In this document: piece after piece, positions 28,585 to 38,509 of the stretch
Position numbering within the stretch: the stretch's first letter is position 1
Layout of the letters: every line of letters starts with the position of its first letter
Origin: Acinetobacter sp. CFCC 10889
Lineage (GTDB): Bacteria > Pseudomonadota > Gammaproteobacteria > Pseudomonadales > Moraxellaceae
Length of the DNA: 44,088 bases
Direction of reading: 5' to 3'
NCBI RefSeq assembly: GCF_003268395.1
Contig: NZ_LQXQ01000033.1
Location: 1-44,088 of the forward strand
Made by a program: the position numbers and the translations under genes
Notes under the pieces: generated by a model
The model's input: the letters and a program-made list of their open reading frames with translations, nothing else
What the model was told of the DNA's origin: nothing
Database searches by the model: none

Positions 28585-29664
28585 TTATGCTTGGTTAGCG
28601 AGAATTGCTTGTTTCATCAACTCTACATCAAAATCTTTGGTAATTACTGCTTGCCCGAGTTGCTTCATCAACACCAAACGCAATTGACCATTTAACACTT
28701 TTTTGTCATGTGACATATATGCTAAAAATTCATCAAGTGGAATTTTAGGACATACTATAGGTAATTTGGCACGCTGTATGATTTTTTTTGTACGTTCCAG
28801 ATCATCGGTACTGAGCCAGCCCATGCGCTGAGACAAATCAGCTGCCATTACCATACCAGTTGCCACAGCTTCGCCATGTAGCCATTCACCATAACCTAAA
28901 TAAGACTCGATCGCATGACCAAAGGTATGACCTAAATTCAGTAGAGCACGCTCGCCTTGCTCTTTTTCATCATTTGCCACAATACGTGCTTTATGTGCAC
29001 ATGAACGATAAACCGCTTCTGCTAATAAATCAGCATCTTGCGCAAGTAAACCATCAATATGCTGTTCTAGCCATGTTAAAAATTCTGCATCGCCCAACAG
29101 TGCATATTTGATCACTTCTGCTAAACCTGCTGACAACTCACGTGGAGGTAAAGTACCAAGTTGTGCCATATCCGCCAAAACCACTTGGGGTTGCTGAAAT
29201 GCACCAATCATATTTTTACCCAGTGGATGATTAATCCCTGTTTTTCCACCCACGCTTGAATCAACTTGTGACAATAAAGTGGTTGGTACTTGAATAAAAT
29301 ACACACCACGTTGGAAACAGGCAGAAGCAAATCCTGCCATATCACCAATCACTCCACCCCCCAATGCAAGTACTGTTGCATCACGGTTAAAACCATTTTC
29401 CAATAAAGCATCAAAAATTAAATTTAAATGCTCAATATTTTTATATTTTTCACCATCAGGCAACACACACGTTGCAACTTTTTTACCTAATTTTTCAATC
29501 GAGTGAACATAATGTTCTAAATATAATGCTTGTACAGTGGTATTTGTCACCAACATGACTTGTTGACCTTTAATATAAGGTTCAAGTAATTCTTGAGGAT
29601 TTAAATGACTGCCAATGAAAATTGGGTAACGACGATCACCAAGTTCAACATGTAAAGTTTGCAT
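28585..29664 (-). CDS. aroB: 3-dehydroquinate synthase
   Basis: The product is a 359-residue NAD- and metal-dependent enzyme that converts DAHP to 3-dehydroquinate, the second step of the shikimate pathway. Conserved segments are DGEKYKN, the NAD-binding [44 protein letters not shown] and the metal ligands in [12 protein letters not shown] and HGEAVATGM. The length is typical. It lies 25 bp after aroK and 13 bp before the SPOR gene, within one minus-strand run. Confidence 0.98.
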   Translation of the reverse strand: MQTLHVELGDRRYPIFIGSHLNPQELLEPYIKGQQVMLVTNTTVQALYLEHYVHSIEKLGKKVATCVLPDGEKYKNIEHLNLIFDALLENGFNRDATVLALGGGVIGDMAGFASACFQRGVYFIQVPTTLLSQVDSSVGGKTGINHPLGKNMIGAFQQPQVVLADMAQLGTLPPRELSAGLAEVIKYALLGDAEFLTWLEQHIDGLLAQDADLLAEAVYRSCAHKARIVANDEKEQGERALLNLGHTFGHAIESYLGYGEWLHGEAVATGMVMAADLSQRMGWLSTDDLERTKKIIQRAKLPIVCPKIPLDEFLAYMSHDKKVLNGQLRLVLMKQLGQAVITKDFDVELMKQAILANQA

Positions 29665-29689
29665 GAATATCTATGCCTAACAACCAGTA

Positions 29690-30232
29690 TTAAATAATAT
29701 CTTTAGAAATAATCATTTGTAAAATGCGCTGTGCTAAATCACGTGCAGCACCTTGATTTGTTTCAATAATATAATGTGCAACTTCTCGATATAAAGGATC
29801 ACGAATATTAAGGAGGTCTCTAAGTTTTTGCTCTGGATTTTCCACTTGCAATAAAGGACGATTCTTATCTCGATAAGTTCTTTGTAATTGAAGTTCTACA
29901 GGGGTATATAAATAAATCACGATACCACGATGTTTTAGATATTCTCGATTGATCGCTTGGGTAACAGCACCACCACCTGTGGCAAGCACTAAATCTTTTT
30001 TGGTCGTCAACTCATTAATCACAATGGATTCACGAGCACGAAATCCATGTTCTCCTTCCTTCTCAAAAATCCAAGGAATAGTTGCTCCTGTTTTACGTTC
30101 AATCTCATGATCACTGTCAAGAAACTCACGCCCCAACAAGTCTGCTAAATGTCGACCAACAGTTGTTTTTCCTGCTCCCATTGGCCCTACCAAATAGATA
30201 TTTGGTAGGGTTTCAAACTCTTTGCTTGGCAA
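29690..30232 (-). CDS. aroK: Shikimate kinase
   Basis: The product is a 180-residue kinase that phosphorylates shikimate at the 3-hydroxyl. Motifs are Walker A GPMGAGKTTVG (17-27), the shikimate/Mg motif LDSDHEIE, the ATGGGAV loop and the LID region with NRPLL. The frame has no ATG before the P-loop other than the Met inside it. The likely start is a TTG (30230-30232), preceded by AGGTGA at a good distance. A rare TTG start may lower translation relative to pilQ and aroB. It follows pilQ by 36 bp. Confidence 0.95.
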   Translation of the reverse strand: MPSKEFETLPNIYLVGPMGAGKTTVGRHLADLLGREFLDSDHEIERKTGATIPWIFEKEGEHGFRARESIVINELTTKKDLVLATGGGAVTQAINREYLKHRGIVIYLYTPVELQLQRTYRDKNRPLLQVENPEQKLRDLLNIRDPLYREVAHYIIETNQGAARDLAQRILQMIISKDII

Positions 30233-30268
30233 GGAGTCACCTATTGAATTGCTTTCATTGAAAGTATA

Positions 30269-32446
30269 TTAATGATTTCTGTTACGACTGTCATTAATAA
30301 TTCGAGGTGTCACAAAGATTAACAACTCACGTTTGTTTTCAACTTTGGCATCTGTACGGAATAAACGTCCGATATAAGGGATATCACCAAAAAAAGGAAC
30401 TTTTCTGGTTTGATTCGATGTTTCTTGTTCAAAAATACCACCAAGCACAACAGTCTCACCATTATCTACCAGCACATTGGTATTGATTTCATTTTTATTT
30501 AAAATCACTTCACCATTCGGCGCTGTATCACCACGTGAATCACTAGTAATGTTGAGTTGCATTTGAACCTTACCATCAGGGGTAATACTTGGGGTTACAT
30601 CAAGGCTCAATAATGCATCTTTAAACTCAGTGGTCGCAGTTGAACCAGCAGCCGAGTTCGTTGTTGTAGTATATGGAATTTGTTGACCTGAAGATACTTT
30701 GGCTTTTTGTTTATCTGCGGTCATGACTTTTGGTGTGGAAATGACTTCACCATAACCATCTGCTTGTAAAGCAGAAAGCTCAAGATCCAACATAAAATCG
30801 GATAAACTGATCAAACCAAACGCAATCTTACCTGCTGCATTAGCAACACCTAAGTCCACATTTAAATTATTACCATTTGTACGATCTATTGTATATTTAC
30901 CATCATCATCTGGTGTTTTTAAATCCCAAAGTGTTTGGTCACTACCACCAACAAGTAAATCACTATTACGTGTTACACCTTGTGATAAAATACCCCACTT
31001 CACACCCATTTCTTTAGAGAAACCTGTAGATGCACGAACAATACGTGCCTCAATCATCACTTGTTTAACAGAAACATCGAGTAAGTCCACCATTTTACGA
31101 ACTTTATCGATATTGGTTGCAGTATCATTAACAATCAAGGTATTGGTTCGTGTATCTGCAACTACACTGCCACGTGAACTGAGTAAGCTTTCTAAAGCTA
31201 AAGAGTCGGTATTCGATCCTCTATCATCAGCCCCCCTATTACCAATATTTTTTCTAGAATCTTCTAGCAACTTTAATACATCCGCTACTTTGGCATAGCT
31301 CAACTGAACATATTCTGTTTGAATTGGTGCAAGTTTAATACTTTGTGCAATCGCTTTGGCTTCATCTTCTTCAGATTTAATTAACTCAGGTACAGGTGCG
31401 ATCCAAATCACATCACCACTGCGACGCTTATCCAAATTTTTCGTTTTAAGAATAATATCAAGTGCTTGATCCCAAGGCACATCCTTTAAACGCAAAGTGA
31501 TATTACCTTGTACAGAGTCCGCAGCCACCATATTGACTCCTGTGAAATCAGCCAAAAGCTGTAATACACGGCGTACTTCGATGTCTTGGAAATCTAAGGA
31601 AATTTTCTTACCTGTATAAGATTGGCTTGATGCTGGTTTGTTTGGACGTGTATCTTCTGGACGTTTCAAACTGACCGTAAGTTTATCCTCAGCCTGATAT
31701 GCCATATATTCGTAGCTACCCGTTGACTGAATGGTAATGACCCCATTATTACCATCATTATGTGCATCAATCGTTGCCACAGGTGTCGCAAAATCATTCA
31801 CATTTAAACGGCGAATCAAGTGTGTTGGGATTTTATTACCCAGTACACGTACCACCACTTTACTGCCCTGTTGTTGAACATCTACAGGTGTATTCACACC
31901 AGCAAGATTAATACTGACTTGACCTTCGCCTTTATTGCCACGTTGGAAGCCAATATCAGATACGCCCTGAGCTGCTTTTACTGCTGTTGGTGCAAAACTT
32001 TCCAATGTAGCTGCTTGATTAGCATTATTTACTTTTAAAATAAAAGTATTGCCTTCTACACGCGTCGTGAAAGTACTTTTATTGTTTAAATTAACAGTTA
32101 GGCGTGAACGTTGCGCATCTGAAGCAATATTCACTGAAGATGCCTCAGATGTAGATACAGGAATTGCTGTTTGAGTTAAGCCTTGCTTTGTATCATTAAA
32201 ATCGAGCACTAATCGTGAAGGTGATTCTAATTGATACGCTTGTGGCTGTGGTGGTAAACCATTAAACATCACACGAATTTCTGTACCTTGTCCTGGCAAT
32301 TGCATTGGTACTACATTGGTCATTGTCACTTGCGCTGCAACCGCTTGCATCACCGCAATTGATACTGCCGCCATTGAAAATTGACGTAAATAAGTGTTCA
32401 TAAATATGCCGTCCCCACCCCAAAAATTTTTAATGCTATTTTTCAT
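30269..32446 (-). CDS. pilQ: Type IV pilus secretin PilQ
   Basis: This is the outer-membrane secretin through which type IV pili extend and retract. It has 725 residues from the ATG at 32446, which has a strong GAAGGA. A later ATG at 32401 begins a more standard signal peptide (MNTYLRQFS...VAA), and a TTG/ATG pair lies just upstream, so the start is not settled. Domains in order are two AMIN-like beta regions (about 45-250) that bind peptidoglycan, an STN/N0 domain (VPWDQALDIILKTKNLD), an N1 domain, and the secretin core from VMIEARIVRAS to the signature VDNGETVVLGGIFEQE, ending PFFGDIPYIGRLFRTD...LLIFVTPRI. It is the last pil gene of the cluster and overlaps the pilP stop region. Confidence 0.96.
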   Translation of the reverse strand: MKNSIKNFWGGDGIFMNTYLRQFSMAAVSIAVMQAVAAQVTMTNVVPMQLPGQGTEIRVMFNGLPPQPQAYQLESPSRLVLDFNDTKQGLTQTAIPVSTSEASSVNIASDAQRSRLTVNLNNKSTFTTRVEGNTFILKVNNANQAATLESFAPTAVKAAQGVSDIGFQRGNKGEGQVSINLAGVNTPVDVQQQGSKVVVRVLGNKIPTHLIRRLNVNDFATPVATIDAHNDGNNGVITIQSTGSYEYMAYQAEDKLTVSLKRPEDTRPNKPASSQSYTGKKISLDFQDIEVRRVLQLLADFTGVNMVAADSVQGNITLRLKDVPWDQALDIILKTKNLDKRRSGDVIWIAPVPELIKSEEDEAKAIAQSIKLAPIQTEYVQLSYAKVADVLKLLEDSRKNIGNRGADDRGSNTDSLALESLLSSRGSVVADTRTNTLIVNDTATNIDKVRKMVDLLDVSVKQVMIEARIVRASTGFSKEMGVKWGILSQGVTRNSDLLVGGSDQTLWDLKTPDDDGKYTIDRTNGNNLNVDLGVANAAGKIAFGLISLSDFMLDLELSALQADGYGEVISTPKVMTADKQKAKVSSGQQIPYTTTTNSAAGSTATTEFKDALLSLDVTPSITPDGKVQMQLNITSDSRGDTAPNGEVILNKNEINTNVLVDNGETVVLGGIFEQETSNQTRKVPFFGDIPYIGRLFRTDAKVENKRELLIFVTPRIINDSRNRNH

Positions 32447-32466
32447 TTTTATTCCTTCATCCATTC

Positions 32467-32994
32467 TCAATCTAATTGACCGATCAATACAAGACTACGT
32501 GGTCGTTCGATATAACCTTCTCGCCCGTCTGGTACAATCTCTAAAAGATCAATTCGTGTTGGAGTGATTGAAATAATTCGCCCTTGATTCATCCCCAAGT
32601 AGTTGCCTGTTTGTACACGCTCTACTTCTTTATCAGGTGTCTGAATTAGACCAACTATTTGTCCTGAGTTTGATTTCATACTGCCTTTAAAACTCAAAGT
32701 TTCAAGTGCATAACTTTCTAAAGGCTGCGCTTGTCTTGAGAAGTTTGGATAGACCCGCTTCCCAGACATAATCTTTAACTCGTTTGCCAATGAACTTGGT
32801 AAAAAAGGGCTACGTAACTGCTGCGCTGAATAATTAAAGCTTGGTACAGCATCAAATGTCGGTGCTGGTTCTATCGGTTGTGGCGGTTGACTGCGAATCG
32901 CTGCCATCTGTTGATTAACAGCGTCAATACGTGAATCACATCCAACCAATAAAGCAACAAGAGAAAGACTGCTGATCAATTTAAATAAATTCAT
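32467..32994 (-). CDS. pilP: Type IV pilus assembly lipoprotein PilP
   Basis: The product is a 175-residue lipoprotein with signal peptide and lipobox LLVGC (Cys19). A Pro-rich linker follows, then the compact beta-domain that contacts PilQ (RVYPNFSRQAQPLESYALETLSFKG; VQTGNYLGMNQGRIISI). PilP joins PilNO in the inner membrane to the PilQ secretin. Its start lies two bases after the pilO stop. Confidence 0.96.
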   Translation of the reverse strand: MNLFKLISSLSLVALLVGCDSRIDAVNQQMAAIRSQPPQPIEPAPTFDAVPSFNYSAQQLRSPFLPSSLANELKIMSGKRVYPNFSRQAQPLESYALETLSFKGSMKSNSGQIVGLIQTPDKEVERVQTGNYLGMNQGRIISITPTRIDLLEIVPDGREGYIERPRSLVLIGQLD

Positions 32995-32996
32995 GC

Positions 32997-33797
32997 TTAT
33001 TTTCTCCCCTTTGTACTTGTTGTTTGTGAAGAGCTTTTTGAATCAGATGCTGTTGTTGAACCTGTTGCAGCAGGTGTTGCAGCTGTATTAGCATCTTGTG
33101 CTGTATTTGTCGCAGCAGTTGTCTCTATATCTGTACCAATATAACGATATGTTTTTGCATTCAAAGCGTAATTCACTAAAGGTACATCAGATTTTGCATC
33201 TTTTGCTGCTTCTGCAGTAATTGTGAAATCATGCAAAGTGACGATCCGTGGCAACGCTGCGATACCGCTCACAAAACCACCGAAAGAATGATAATCACCT
33301 GTTGCCTCAATTGAAATCGGCTGTTCAATAAAAAACTCTTGCTGAACTTCATTTTCCAATTTGATATTTTTAAACTTCAAACCAGAACTTACACCAGTCA
33401 CGTTAATATCTTCAACCAAACCAGGTATTTCAGTTTCTTTCGGTAACTGTTCTAACTGCTGTGTGAAATCCATTTGCATTTGTTGCAGTTGCGCTTGGTA
33501 TTGTTGAAGATTTCTCAGTTTTGAGTCTTTTTCTTTAAATTCATTGAGTAATGTTTGTTCTTGTACGCGTGCTGAATCAATTGCATCAAGCTTTGGCTTG
33601 ATCACAAGAAAATAACCAACCGCACACACCACGAAAAGAATAAACAGCCAACAGGTAATTTTGACCGATACAGGCCAACTTCCGTAGTTATTTGGATCTA
33701 AAGTATTAAATTGTTGAAAAAACTTGTCGACTGACATTTTTTTCTTTTGTGGTGCATCTTTAACTGAATCTATTTTATCAAGTTCTTGACGACTCAT
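32997..33797 (-). CDS. pilO: Type IV pilus assembly protein PilO
   Basis: The product has 266 residues: a cytosolic N-terminus of about 45 residues, one membrane helix (about 48-68), a coiled coil (about 70-115, EFKEKDSKLRNLQQYQAQLQQ) and a periplasmic ferredoxin-like domain. The C-terminal ~45 residues are a Thr/Ala/Ser-rich low-complexity tail. It forms a heterodimer with PilN. The start overlaps the pilN stop by four bases. Confidence 0.95.
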   Translation of the reverse strand: MSRQELDKIDSVKDAPQKKKMSVDKFFQQFNTLDPNNYGSWPVSVKITCWLFILFVVCAVGYFLVIKPKLDAIDSARVQEQTLLNEFKEKDSKLRNLQQYQAQLQQMQMDFTQQLEQLPKETEIPGLVEDINVTGVSSGLKFKNIKLENEVQQEFFIEQPISIEATGDYHSFGGFVSGIAALPRIVTLHDFTITAEAAKDAKSDVPLVNYALNAKTYRYIGTDIETTAATNTAQDANTAATPAATGSTTASDSKSSSQTTSTKGRK

Positions 33798-34426
33798 TTA
33801 GCACCCCCAGCTGCTTGCGCTTGTTCGGCATCAGGTTTAGCTGCTTGTGCAATTTCCCCAATATCGACACTTACAACAAAACTTCCATAAGATTCTTCAG
33901 CCCTCGGCACAACCGATGTCGCTGGTTTATTTTTATTTTCTTCTGCTGCCAAGAACGAATTCATGAAAGCATTTCGATACCATTCTGATGCTTCTAAACC
34001 ACGGAGTAAATCTGCAACAGTATTTGGACTTTCAGCTTTACCCTCAATCGTAAATTTATCACCCGTACGACTAAATTTAGTAATATACATCGCAGGTGGA
34101 ACAACACGCACCAACTCATCTACTAAACGTACTGTAACAGGGCGTTGACCTTGTAAACCTTGAATCAGTTTCATACGTTCAATAATCGCATTACGTTGTT
34201 CTTGCAATCCATCTAACGTCTTTAACTGTGTATCCAAATTTTGGTTAGTGCTTACAACCAATTGATTTGCTTGCTCTTGGTCATCTAATCGTTGATTAAA
34301 ATACATCCAAGCCAATAATACGACGATCAACCCCAATACAGCGATCCCAATACTAATCGCAACAAATTGCTTTTTTCGTTGTTCTCTTAGTTCTTCACGC
34401 CATGGGAGTAAATTAATCTTTGCCAT
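33794..34426 (-). CDS. pilN: Type IV pilus assembly protein PilN
   Basis: The product has 210 residues. The N-terminal INLLPWR motif (4-10) is the peptide that docks into PilM. One membrane helix (about 23-44), a coiled coil and a periplasmic Fimbrial_PilN domain follow. It is coupled to pilM by a one-base overlap and to pilO by a four-base overlap, fitting stoichiometric assembly of the PilMNOP platform. Confidence 0.96.
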   Translation of the reverse strand: MAKINLLPWREELREQRKKQFVAISIGIAVLGLIVVLLAWMYFNQRLDDQEQANQLVVSTNQNLDTQLKTLDGLQEQRNAIIERMKLIQGLQGQRPVTVRLVDELVRVVPPAMYITKFSRTGDKFTIEGKAESPNTVADLLRGLEASEWYRNAFMNSFLAAEENKNKPATSVVPRAEESYGSFVVSVDIGEIAQAAKPDAEQAQAAGGAK

Positions 34427-35484
34427 TAATCAAAACTCCTCATTGCTAAGCCACATGCTACCATTAATGAAGGTGCATCATTTTCTATTTTTTTCAAATC
34501 AATTTGTGGTGAAAAACCCATTTGTAAGAATGGATTTGCCACAGTGACTCGATAACCCAATTTTTGTTGTAATAATTTCGCAAGTCCAGGAATATTAGCA
34601 TTACCGCCTGCTAATAAAATATGATCAATTTCATTAAATTGTGACGATGAGAAAAAGAATTGTAAAGATCGTGCTGCTTGTTGCACTACTGCTTCCAAAA
34701 ATGGAATCAATACTTCTGTTTCATAGTCATCAGGTAATGAACGGTCTTTCTTCGCACGCCCTGCTTCCTCAAACGATAGACCATAACGGCTTTGCACATC
34801 TTGGGTGAGTTGTTTACCACCAAAGACTTGCTCACGCGTATAAATAATCTTACCGTTTTGCATCACAGACAGTGTCGTCATGGTATGTCCAATATCTAAG
34901 ATCCCCACCATATTGGCACCAATAGGTAAAGTATCTGAGAACACTTCAAAAGCCCGCTCCATGCAATAACTTTCTGTGTCTACAACTTTTGCTGTTAAAC
35001 CTGTGATCTCTAGTACTTCAACACGTGAATCGACATTTTCAGTACGTGTTGCTACAAGTACCACGTTCACCCGATTTGGGTTAGGTAACTTATCAGGTAA
35101 AACTTCAAAGTCCAGACTGACTTCATCCAATGGAAATGGAATGTACTGCTCTGCGTCCATACGAATTTGAACTTCACGCTCTTCATCGTTCATGTCCGCA
35201 TCCATTTCGATGACTTTTTGAATCACCATAGAGTTAGTCACTGCGACAGCCGCATTCATGGATTGAGGATTAGCAATATTCATCGCACGCTCTAAAGCAT
35301 CCGATACTGCCTCTGGATTAAGAATATTCTTCTCAACCACGCTTCCGTCTAACAATGGACTCAGTCCATAGCTTTCCACCCAATAACGACCGTTCTTAAC
35401 AGAGAGTTCTAATATCTTTACAGAGGTTGAACTGATATCCACCCCTATAAGCCCCTTAACTTGCTTACGACTTATTCTAAGCAC
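34426..35484 (-). CDS. pilM: Type IV pilus actin-like ATPase PilM
   Basis: The product is a cytosolic actin-like protein that binds the PilN tail. The GTG at 35484 is chosen because AGGA lies eight bases upstream, and because it gives 352 residues beginning MLRISRKQVKGLIGVDISSTSVKILEL, the normal PilM opening. A GTG at 35523 would add 13 residues. Nucleotide-binding signatures are GVDISSTSVKILEL (phosphate 1), LDIGHTMTTLSVM (phosphate 2) and LLAGGNANIPGL (adenosine). It is the first gene of pilMNOPQ; a promoter lies at 35550-35577. Confidence 0.96.
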   Translation of the reverse strand: MLRISRKQVKGLIGVDISSTSVKILELSVKNGRYWVESYGLSPLLDGSVVEKNILNPEAVSDALERAMNIANPQSMNAAVAVTNSMVIQKVIEMDADMNDEEREVQIRMDAEQYIPFPLDEVSLDFEVLPDKLPNPNRVNVVLVATRTENVDSRVEVLEITGLTAKVVDTESYCMERAFEVFSDTLPIGANMVGILDIGHTMTTLSVMQNGKIIYTREQVFGGKQLTQDVQSRYGLSFEEAGRAKKDRSLPDDYETEVLIPFLEAVVQQAARSLQFFFSSSQFNEIDHILLAGGNANIPGLAKLLQQKLGYRVTVANPFLQMGFSPQIDLKKIENDAPSLMVACGLAMRSFD

Positions 35485-35549
35485 GATAGAATTCCTATTA
35501 TTTTTATCCCCAAAAAACGTCACAAACTGATTGCAATTGGTCTAAAATT

Positions 35550-35577
35550 TTTATAGATACAATAAGTCATCTAACAA
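35550..35577 (-). promoter_or_regulatory. Predicted pilM promoter
   Basis: On the minus strand, TTGTTA (35572-35577), a 16-bp spacer and TATAAA (35550-35555) form a sigma70-like promoter about 65 bp upstream of the pilM start. It sits within the 162-bp divergent region shared with ponA. Confidence 0.45.
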
Positions 35578-35594
35578 TCTGCTAAACGAAAAGC

Positions 35595-35600
35595 TATACT
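35595..35600 (+). promoter_or_regulatory. Possible -10 box for ponA
   Basis: TATACT lies 46 bp upstream of the ponA ATG. The hexamer 17 bp further upstream (TAACAA) is a poor -35, so this is only tentative. Confidence 0.25.
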
Positions 35601-35646
35601 GACCATCAATTAGTTTGCTATTAGCTCTTATTAAAACTTACTTGTT

Positions 35647-38232
35647 ATGAAAAAGCTATCTCGATCAGGGTATGTTCATCCATTTTTTTTGCTGATTATC
35701 ATTATTTTAATAGCAATCCCGATGGGTTTTTATGGAATGTACCTTTACATTGCACCATCTTTACCAGAAATGAGCTCCTTAAAAAAGGCGCCATTACTTA
35801 AACCTATGCAGGTATATACTGCTGATAATCAATTAATTGCTGAATATGGTGGCAAGCTTTCCGTACCTGTTGAGTACAACCAAATTCCGAAAAACTTTAT
35901 CCATGCGTTCCTCGCTGCTGAAGATTCATCTTTTTTTGAACATAGCGGTGTAAGTTTTAAAGGTTTGGGGCGTGCTGTCAGTGAATCTGTCACTGGGGGA
36001 GCACAAACTGGGGGATCGACCATCACCATGCAGGTGGCGAAAAATTATTATTTATCCCCTGAACGTACCTTAAAGCGGAAATTAACAGAAGTTTTCTTAG
36101 CACGAAAAATTGAGCAAAATTTATCCAAAGAAGAAATTATGACACTTTATGTCAATAAAATTTTCTTAGGTAAAAATGCTTATGGCATCGCAGCAGCTGC
36201 AAAAATTTATTATGACAAGCGCTTAGACCAACTCAGCATTGCGCAAATGGCGATGATTGCTGGTTTGCCAAAAGCACCTTCAAAATACAATCCTGTTGCA
36301 AATCCTGAACGTGCTTTAGAACGCCGTAACTGGATTTTAGGGCGTATGTTACAACTCGGCTATATCAATCAAGCACAATACAACAAAGCTGTGGCTGAGC
36401 CCGTAAGTTTGAGCATGCCTGATCGTGGTATTAACAATAAATTTCCCTATGTTGGTGAAATGGTTCGCTCTGAGCTTGTAGAAAAATTTGGTGATCTTGC
36501 AGTAGATTCAGGTTATAAGGTCTACACCACGATTGATAGTAAACGTCAGCAATATGCTGAAGATGCTGTGCAAAAAGGCTTAGAGGACTATGACCGTCGT
36601 CATGGTTGGCGTGGTCCTGAAGCACATGACAAACCACTCAATGAATTTTTACCTTATGCCAACACCTATCCTGCTGAGGTGGTCAAAGTCTATGCCAATA
36701 GCTTTGATGCCTTAATGCAAGATGGTTCTAAAGTCACTGTACCTTGGTCTGGTATGTCATGGGTACGTCCATATCGTAATGCCAATAGTGTCGGCGGTGG
36801 TTATAGCCGTGCATCACAAATTGTCAAAGTGAAAGATATTATCCGTTTAAGACCGAATGAAGAAAAAACTGCATGGGCATTGGTTCAAGTGCCAAAAGTT
36901 CAGGGACAATTGATTGCCATTAATCCAAATGATGGGGCGATTGAAGCTGTTGTTGGTGGTTATAACTTCTATCAATCCAAATTTAACCGTGCTTTACAAG
37001 GCTGGCGTCAACCGGGTTCAACCATTAAACCATTTATCTATGCTTTAGCACTTGAACGTGGTATGACCCCATATAGTATGGTCAATGATAATCCGATTAC
37101 TATCGGACGTTGGACACCGAAAAACTCTGATGGTCGTTATTTAGGGATGATCCCATTACGTCGAGCATTGTATTTATCTCGAAATACTGTATCTGTCCGT
37201 CTATTACAAAGTGTTGGTGTCGAACGTGCTCGTCAATTGTTGATGGACTTTGGTTTACAAGAAGATCAAATTCCACGTAACTTCACGATTGCACTAGGTA
37301 CACCACAGGTACTTCCTGTACAAATGGCGACAGGCTATGCAGCTATTGCCAATGGTGGTTATCGTGTGCAACCCCATTTTATCAGTCGTATTGAAGATGC
37401 GTATGGTAAAACCATCTATGAGGCAAAACCTGAATATGCATGTATTTCTTGTATCAATGAAAAAGATGTAGAAGTCGATGCAGAAGCAACCACGCCAGAT
37501 GATGAAGTCATTGAAATGACCAATCAAAGCTTAGATGAACAAGCTAAAACACCACAGCAAAAAGAACTGAGCAAAGAAGAGCAAAGCCAATATCGCCAAG
37601 CACAACGCATTTTAAAATCACAATCTGCTTATGATATGGCAAATATTTTACGTGATGTCATCGTGCACGGTACTGGTCGTGCAGCATTGAAAATTGGTCG
37701 TAGTGATATTGGTGGTAAAACAGGTACAACCAATGATGCTAAAGATGCATGGTTTGCAGGCTTTAATGGTAAGTTAGTAACGATCGCATGGGTAGGTTTC
37801 GATAAGCCATCTACTCTAGGTCGCCGTGAATATGGTGGAATCGCAGCATTACCAATTTGGAGTAACTTTATGGGTAAAGCCCTTGAAGGTACGCCATCAG
37901 CTTGGGTGCATTTAGATAAAGATGCTAAAGATCCAATTTCTAGAGAGCAACGTGGTCATCTTGCAAGTGAAGATAACACGCAAGCGAAGAAAGATGAATA
38001 TCGTACATCTCCACCTCTTGCACGCCCGATTTATCGTCCTACACCTGTTGCACCGACACATAATCCATCAAATGACTTTGATGATCTACCGGGTGAAAAT
38101 AATGATGTAGAACGTGTGCTTACACCTACTCGTCAAGCACCACCTGCAATGAATACCCCACGTCCTCAAAACCCTACACCTCGTCAAGAATCTCATGATT
38201 CTTTAGAGAACCTGATTAACGAAGTGCAATAA
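35647..38232 (+). CDS. ponA: Penicillin-binding protein 1A (class A)
   Basis: The product is an 861-residue bifunctional peptidoglycan synthase of the inner membrane. It has a short cytosolic N-terminus, a membrane anchor at about 12-34 and a GT51 glycosyltransferase domain (catalytic Glu92 in AAEDSSFFEH, then GGSTITMQVAKN and LYVNKIFLGKNAYGI). An OB-like insert domain follows. The transpeptidase domain carries SXXK at Ser458 (GSTIKPF), SXN (SRN in YLSRNTVSV) and KTG at Lys691. The last ~90 residues are Pro-rich and presumably disordered. The length matches PBP1a (about 850). It is divergent from pilMNOPQ, an arrangement common in gammaproteobacteria, and ends in a strong terminator. Beta-lactams bind the active Ser. 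Confidence 0.97.
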   Translation: MKKLSRSGYVHPFFLLIIIILIAIPMGFYGMYLYIAPSLPEMSSLKKAPLLKPMQVYTADNQLIAEYGGKLSVPVEYNQIPKNFIHAFLAAEDSSFFEHSGVSFKGLGRAVSESVTGGAQTGGSTITMQVAKNYYLSPERTLKRKLTEVFLARKIEQNLSKEEIMTLYVNKIFLGKNAYGIAAAAKIYYDKRLDQLSIAQMAMIAGLPKAPSKYNPVANPERALERRNWILGRMLQLGYINQAQYNKAVAEPVSLSMPDRGINNKFPYVGEMVRSELVEKFGDLAVDSGYKVYTTIDSKRQQYAEDAVQKGLEDYDRRHGWRGPEAHDKPLNEFLPYANTYPAEVVKVYANSFDALMQDGSKVTVPWSGMSWVRPYRNANSVGGGYSRASQIVKVKDIIRLRPNEEKTAWALVQVPKVQGQLIAINPNDGAIEAVVGGYNFYQSKFNRALQGWRQPGSTIKPFIYALALERGMTPYSMVNDNPITIGRWTPKNSDGRYLGMIPLRRALYLSRNTVSVRLLQSVGVERARQLLMDFGLQEDQIPRNFTIALGTPQVLPVQMATGYAAIANGGYRVQPHFISRIEDAYGKTIYEAKPEYACISCINEKDVEVDAEATTPDDEVIEMTNQSLDEQAKTPQQKELSKEEQSQYRQAQRILKSQSAYDMANILRDVIVHGTGRAALKIGRSDIGGKTGTTNDAKDAWFAGFNGKLVTIAWVGFDKPSTLGRREYGGIAALPIWSNFMGKALEGTPSAWVHLDKDAKDPISREQRGHLASEDNTQAKKDEYRTSPPLARPIYRPTPVAPTHNPSNDFDDLPGENNDVERVLTPTRQAPPAMNTPRPQNPTPRQESHDSLENLINEVQ

Positions 38233-38250
38233 ACTTCTCTAAGTTGGTGT

Positions 38251-38283
38251 AAAAAAGAGCGTATTCAATATACGCTCTTTTTT
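38251..38283 (+). terminator. Rho-independent terminator of ponA
   Basis: AAAAAAGAGCGTAT pairs perfectly with ATACGCTCTTTTTT (14 bp, 5-nt loop). It begins 19 bp after the ponA stop. The A-run on the left would also permit minus-strand termination for the TerC gene. Confidence 0.9.
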
Positions 38284-38509
38284 ATTATTCAAAATAAATG
38301 GGAAATTGCATGACTAAAGAAGTATCTGCGAATACACAAAAATGAGTATGTACTTCAATCTATCTATTTTTGCCAATCATTCTTTTTAAGGAAAGCTGAT
38401 TTACCGTAGCATCACAAGCAAATCTAAGCTTCGAATATCTCCCATTTTCAAACAAAAAATAAGCTGCACGAAGCAGTTTATTAAATAGAACATGGTTTAA
38501 AAGTTTTGA

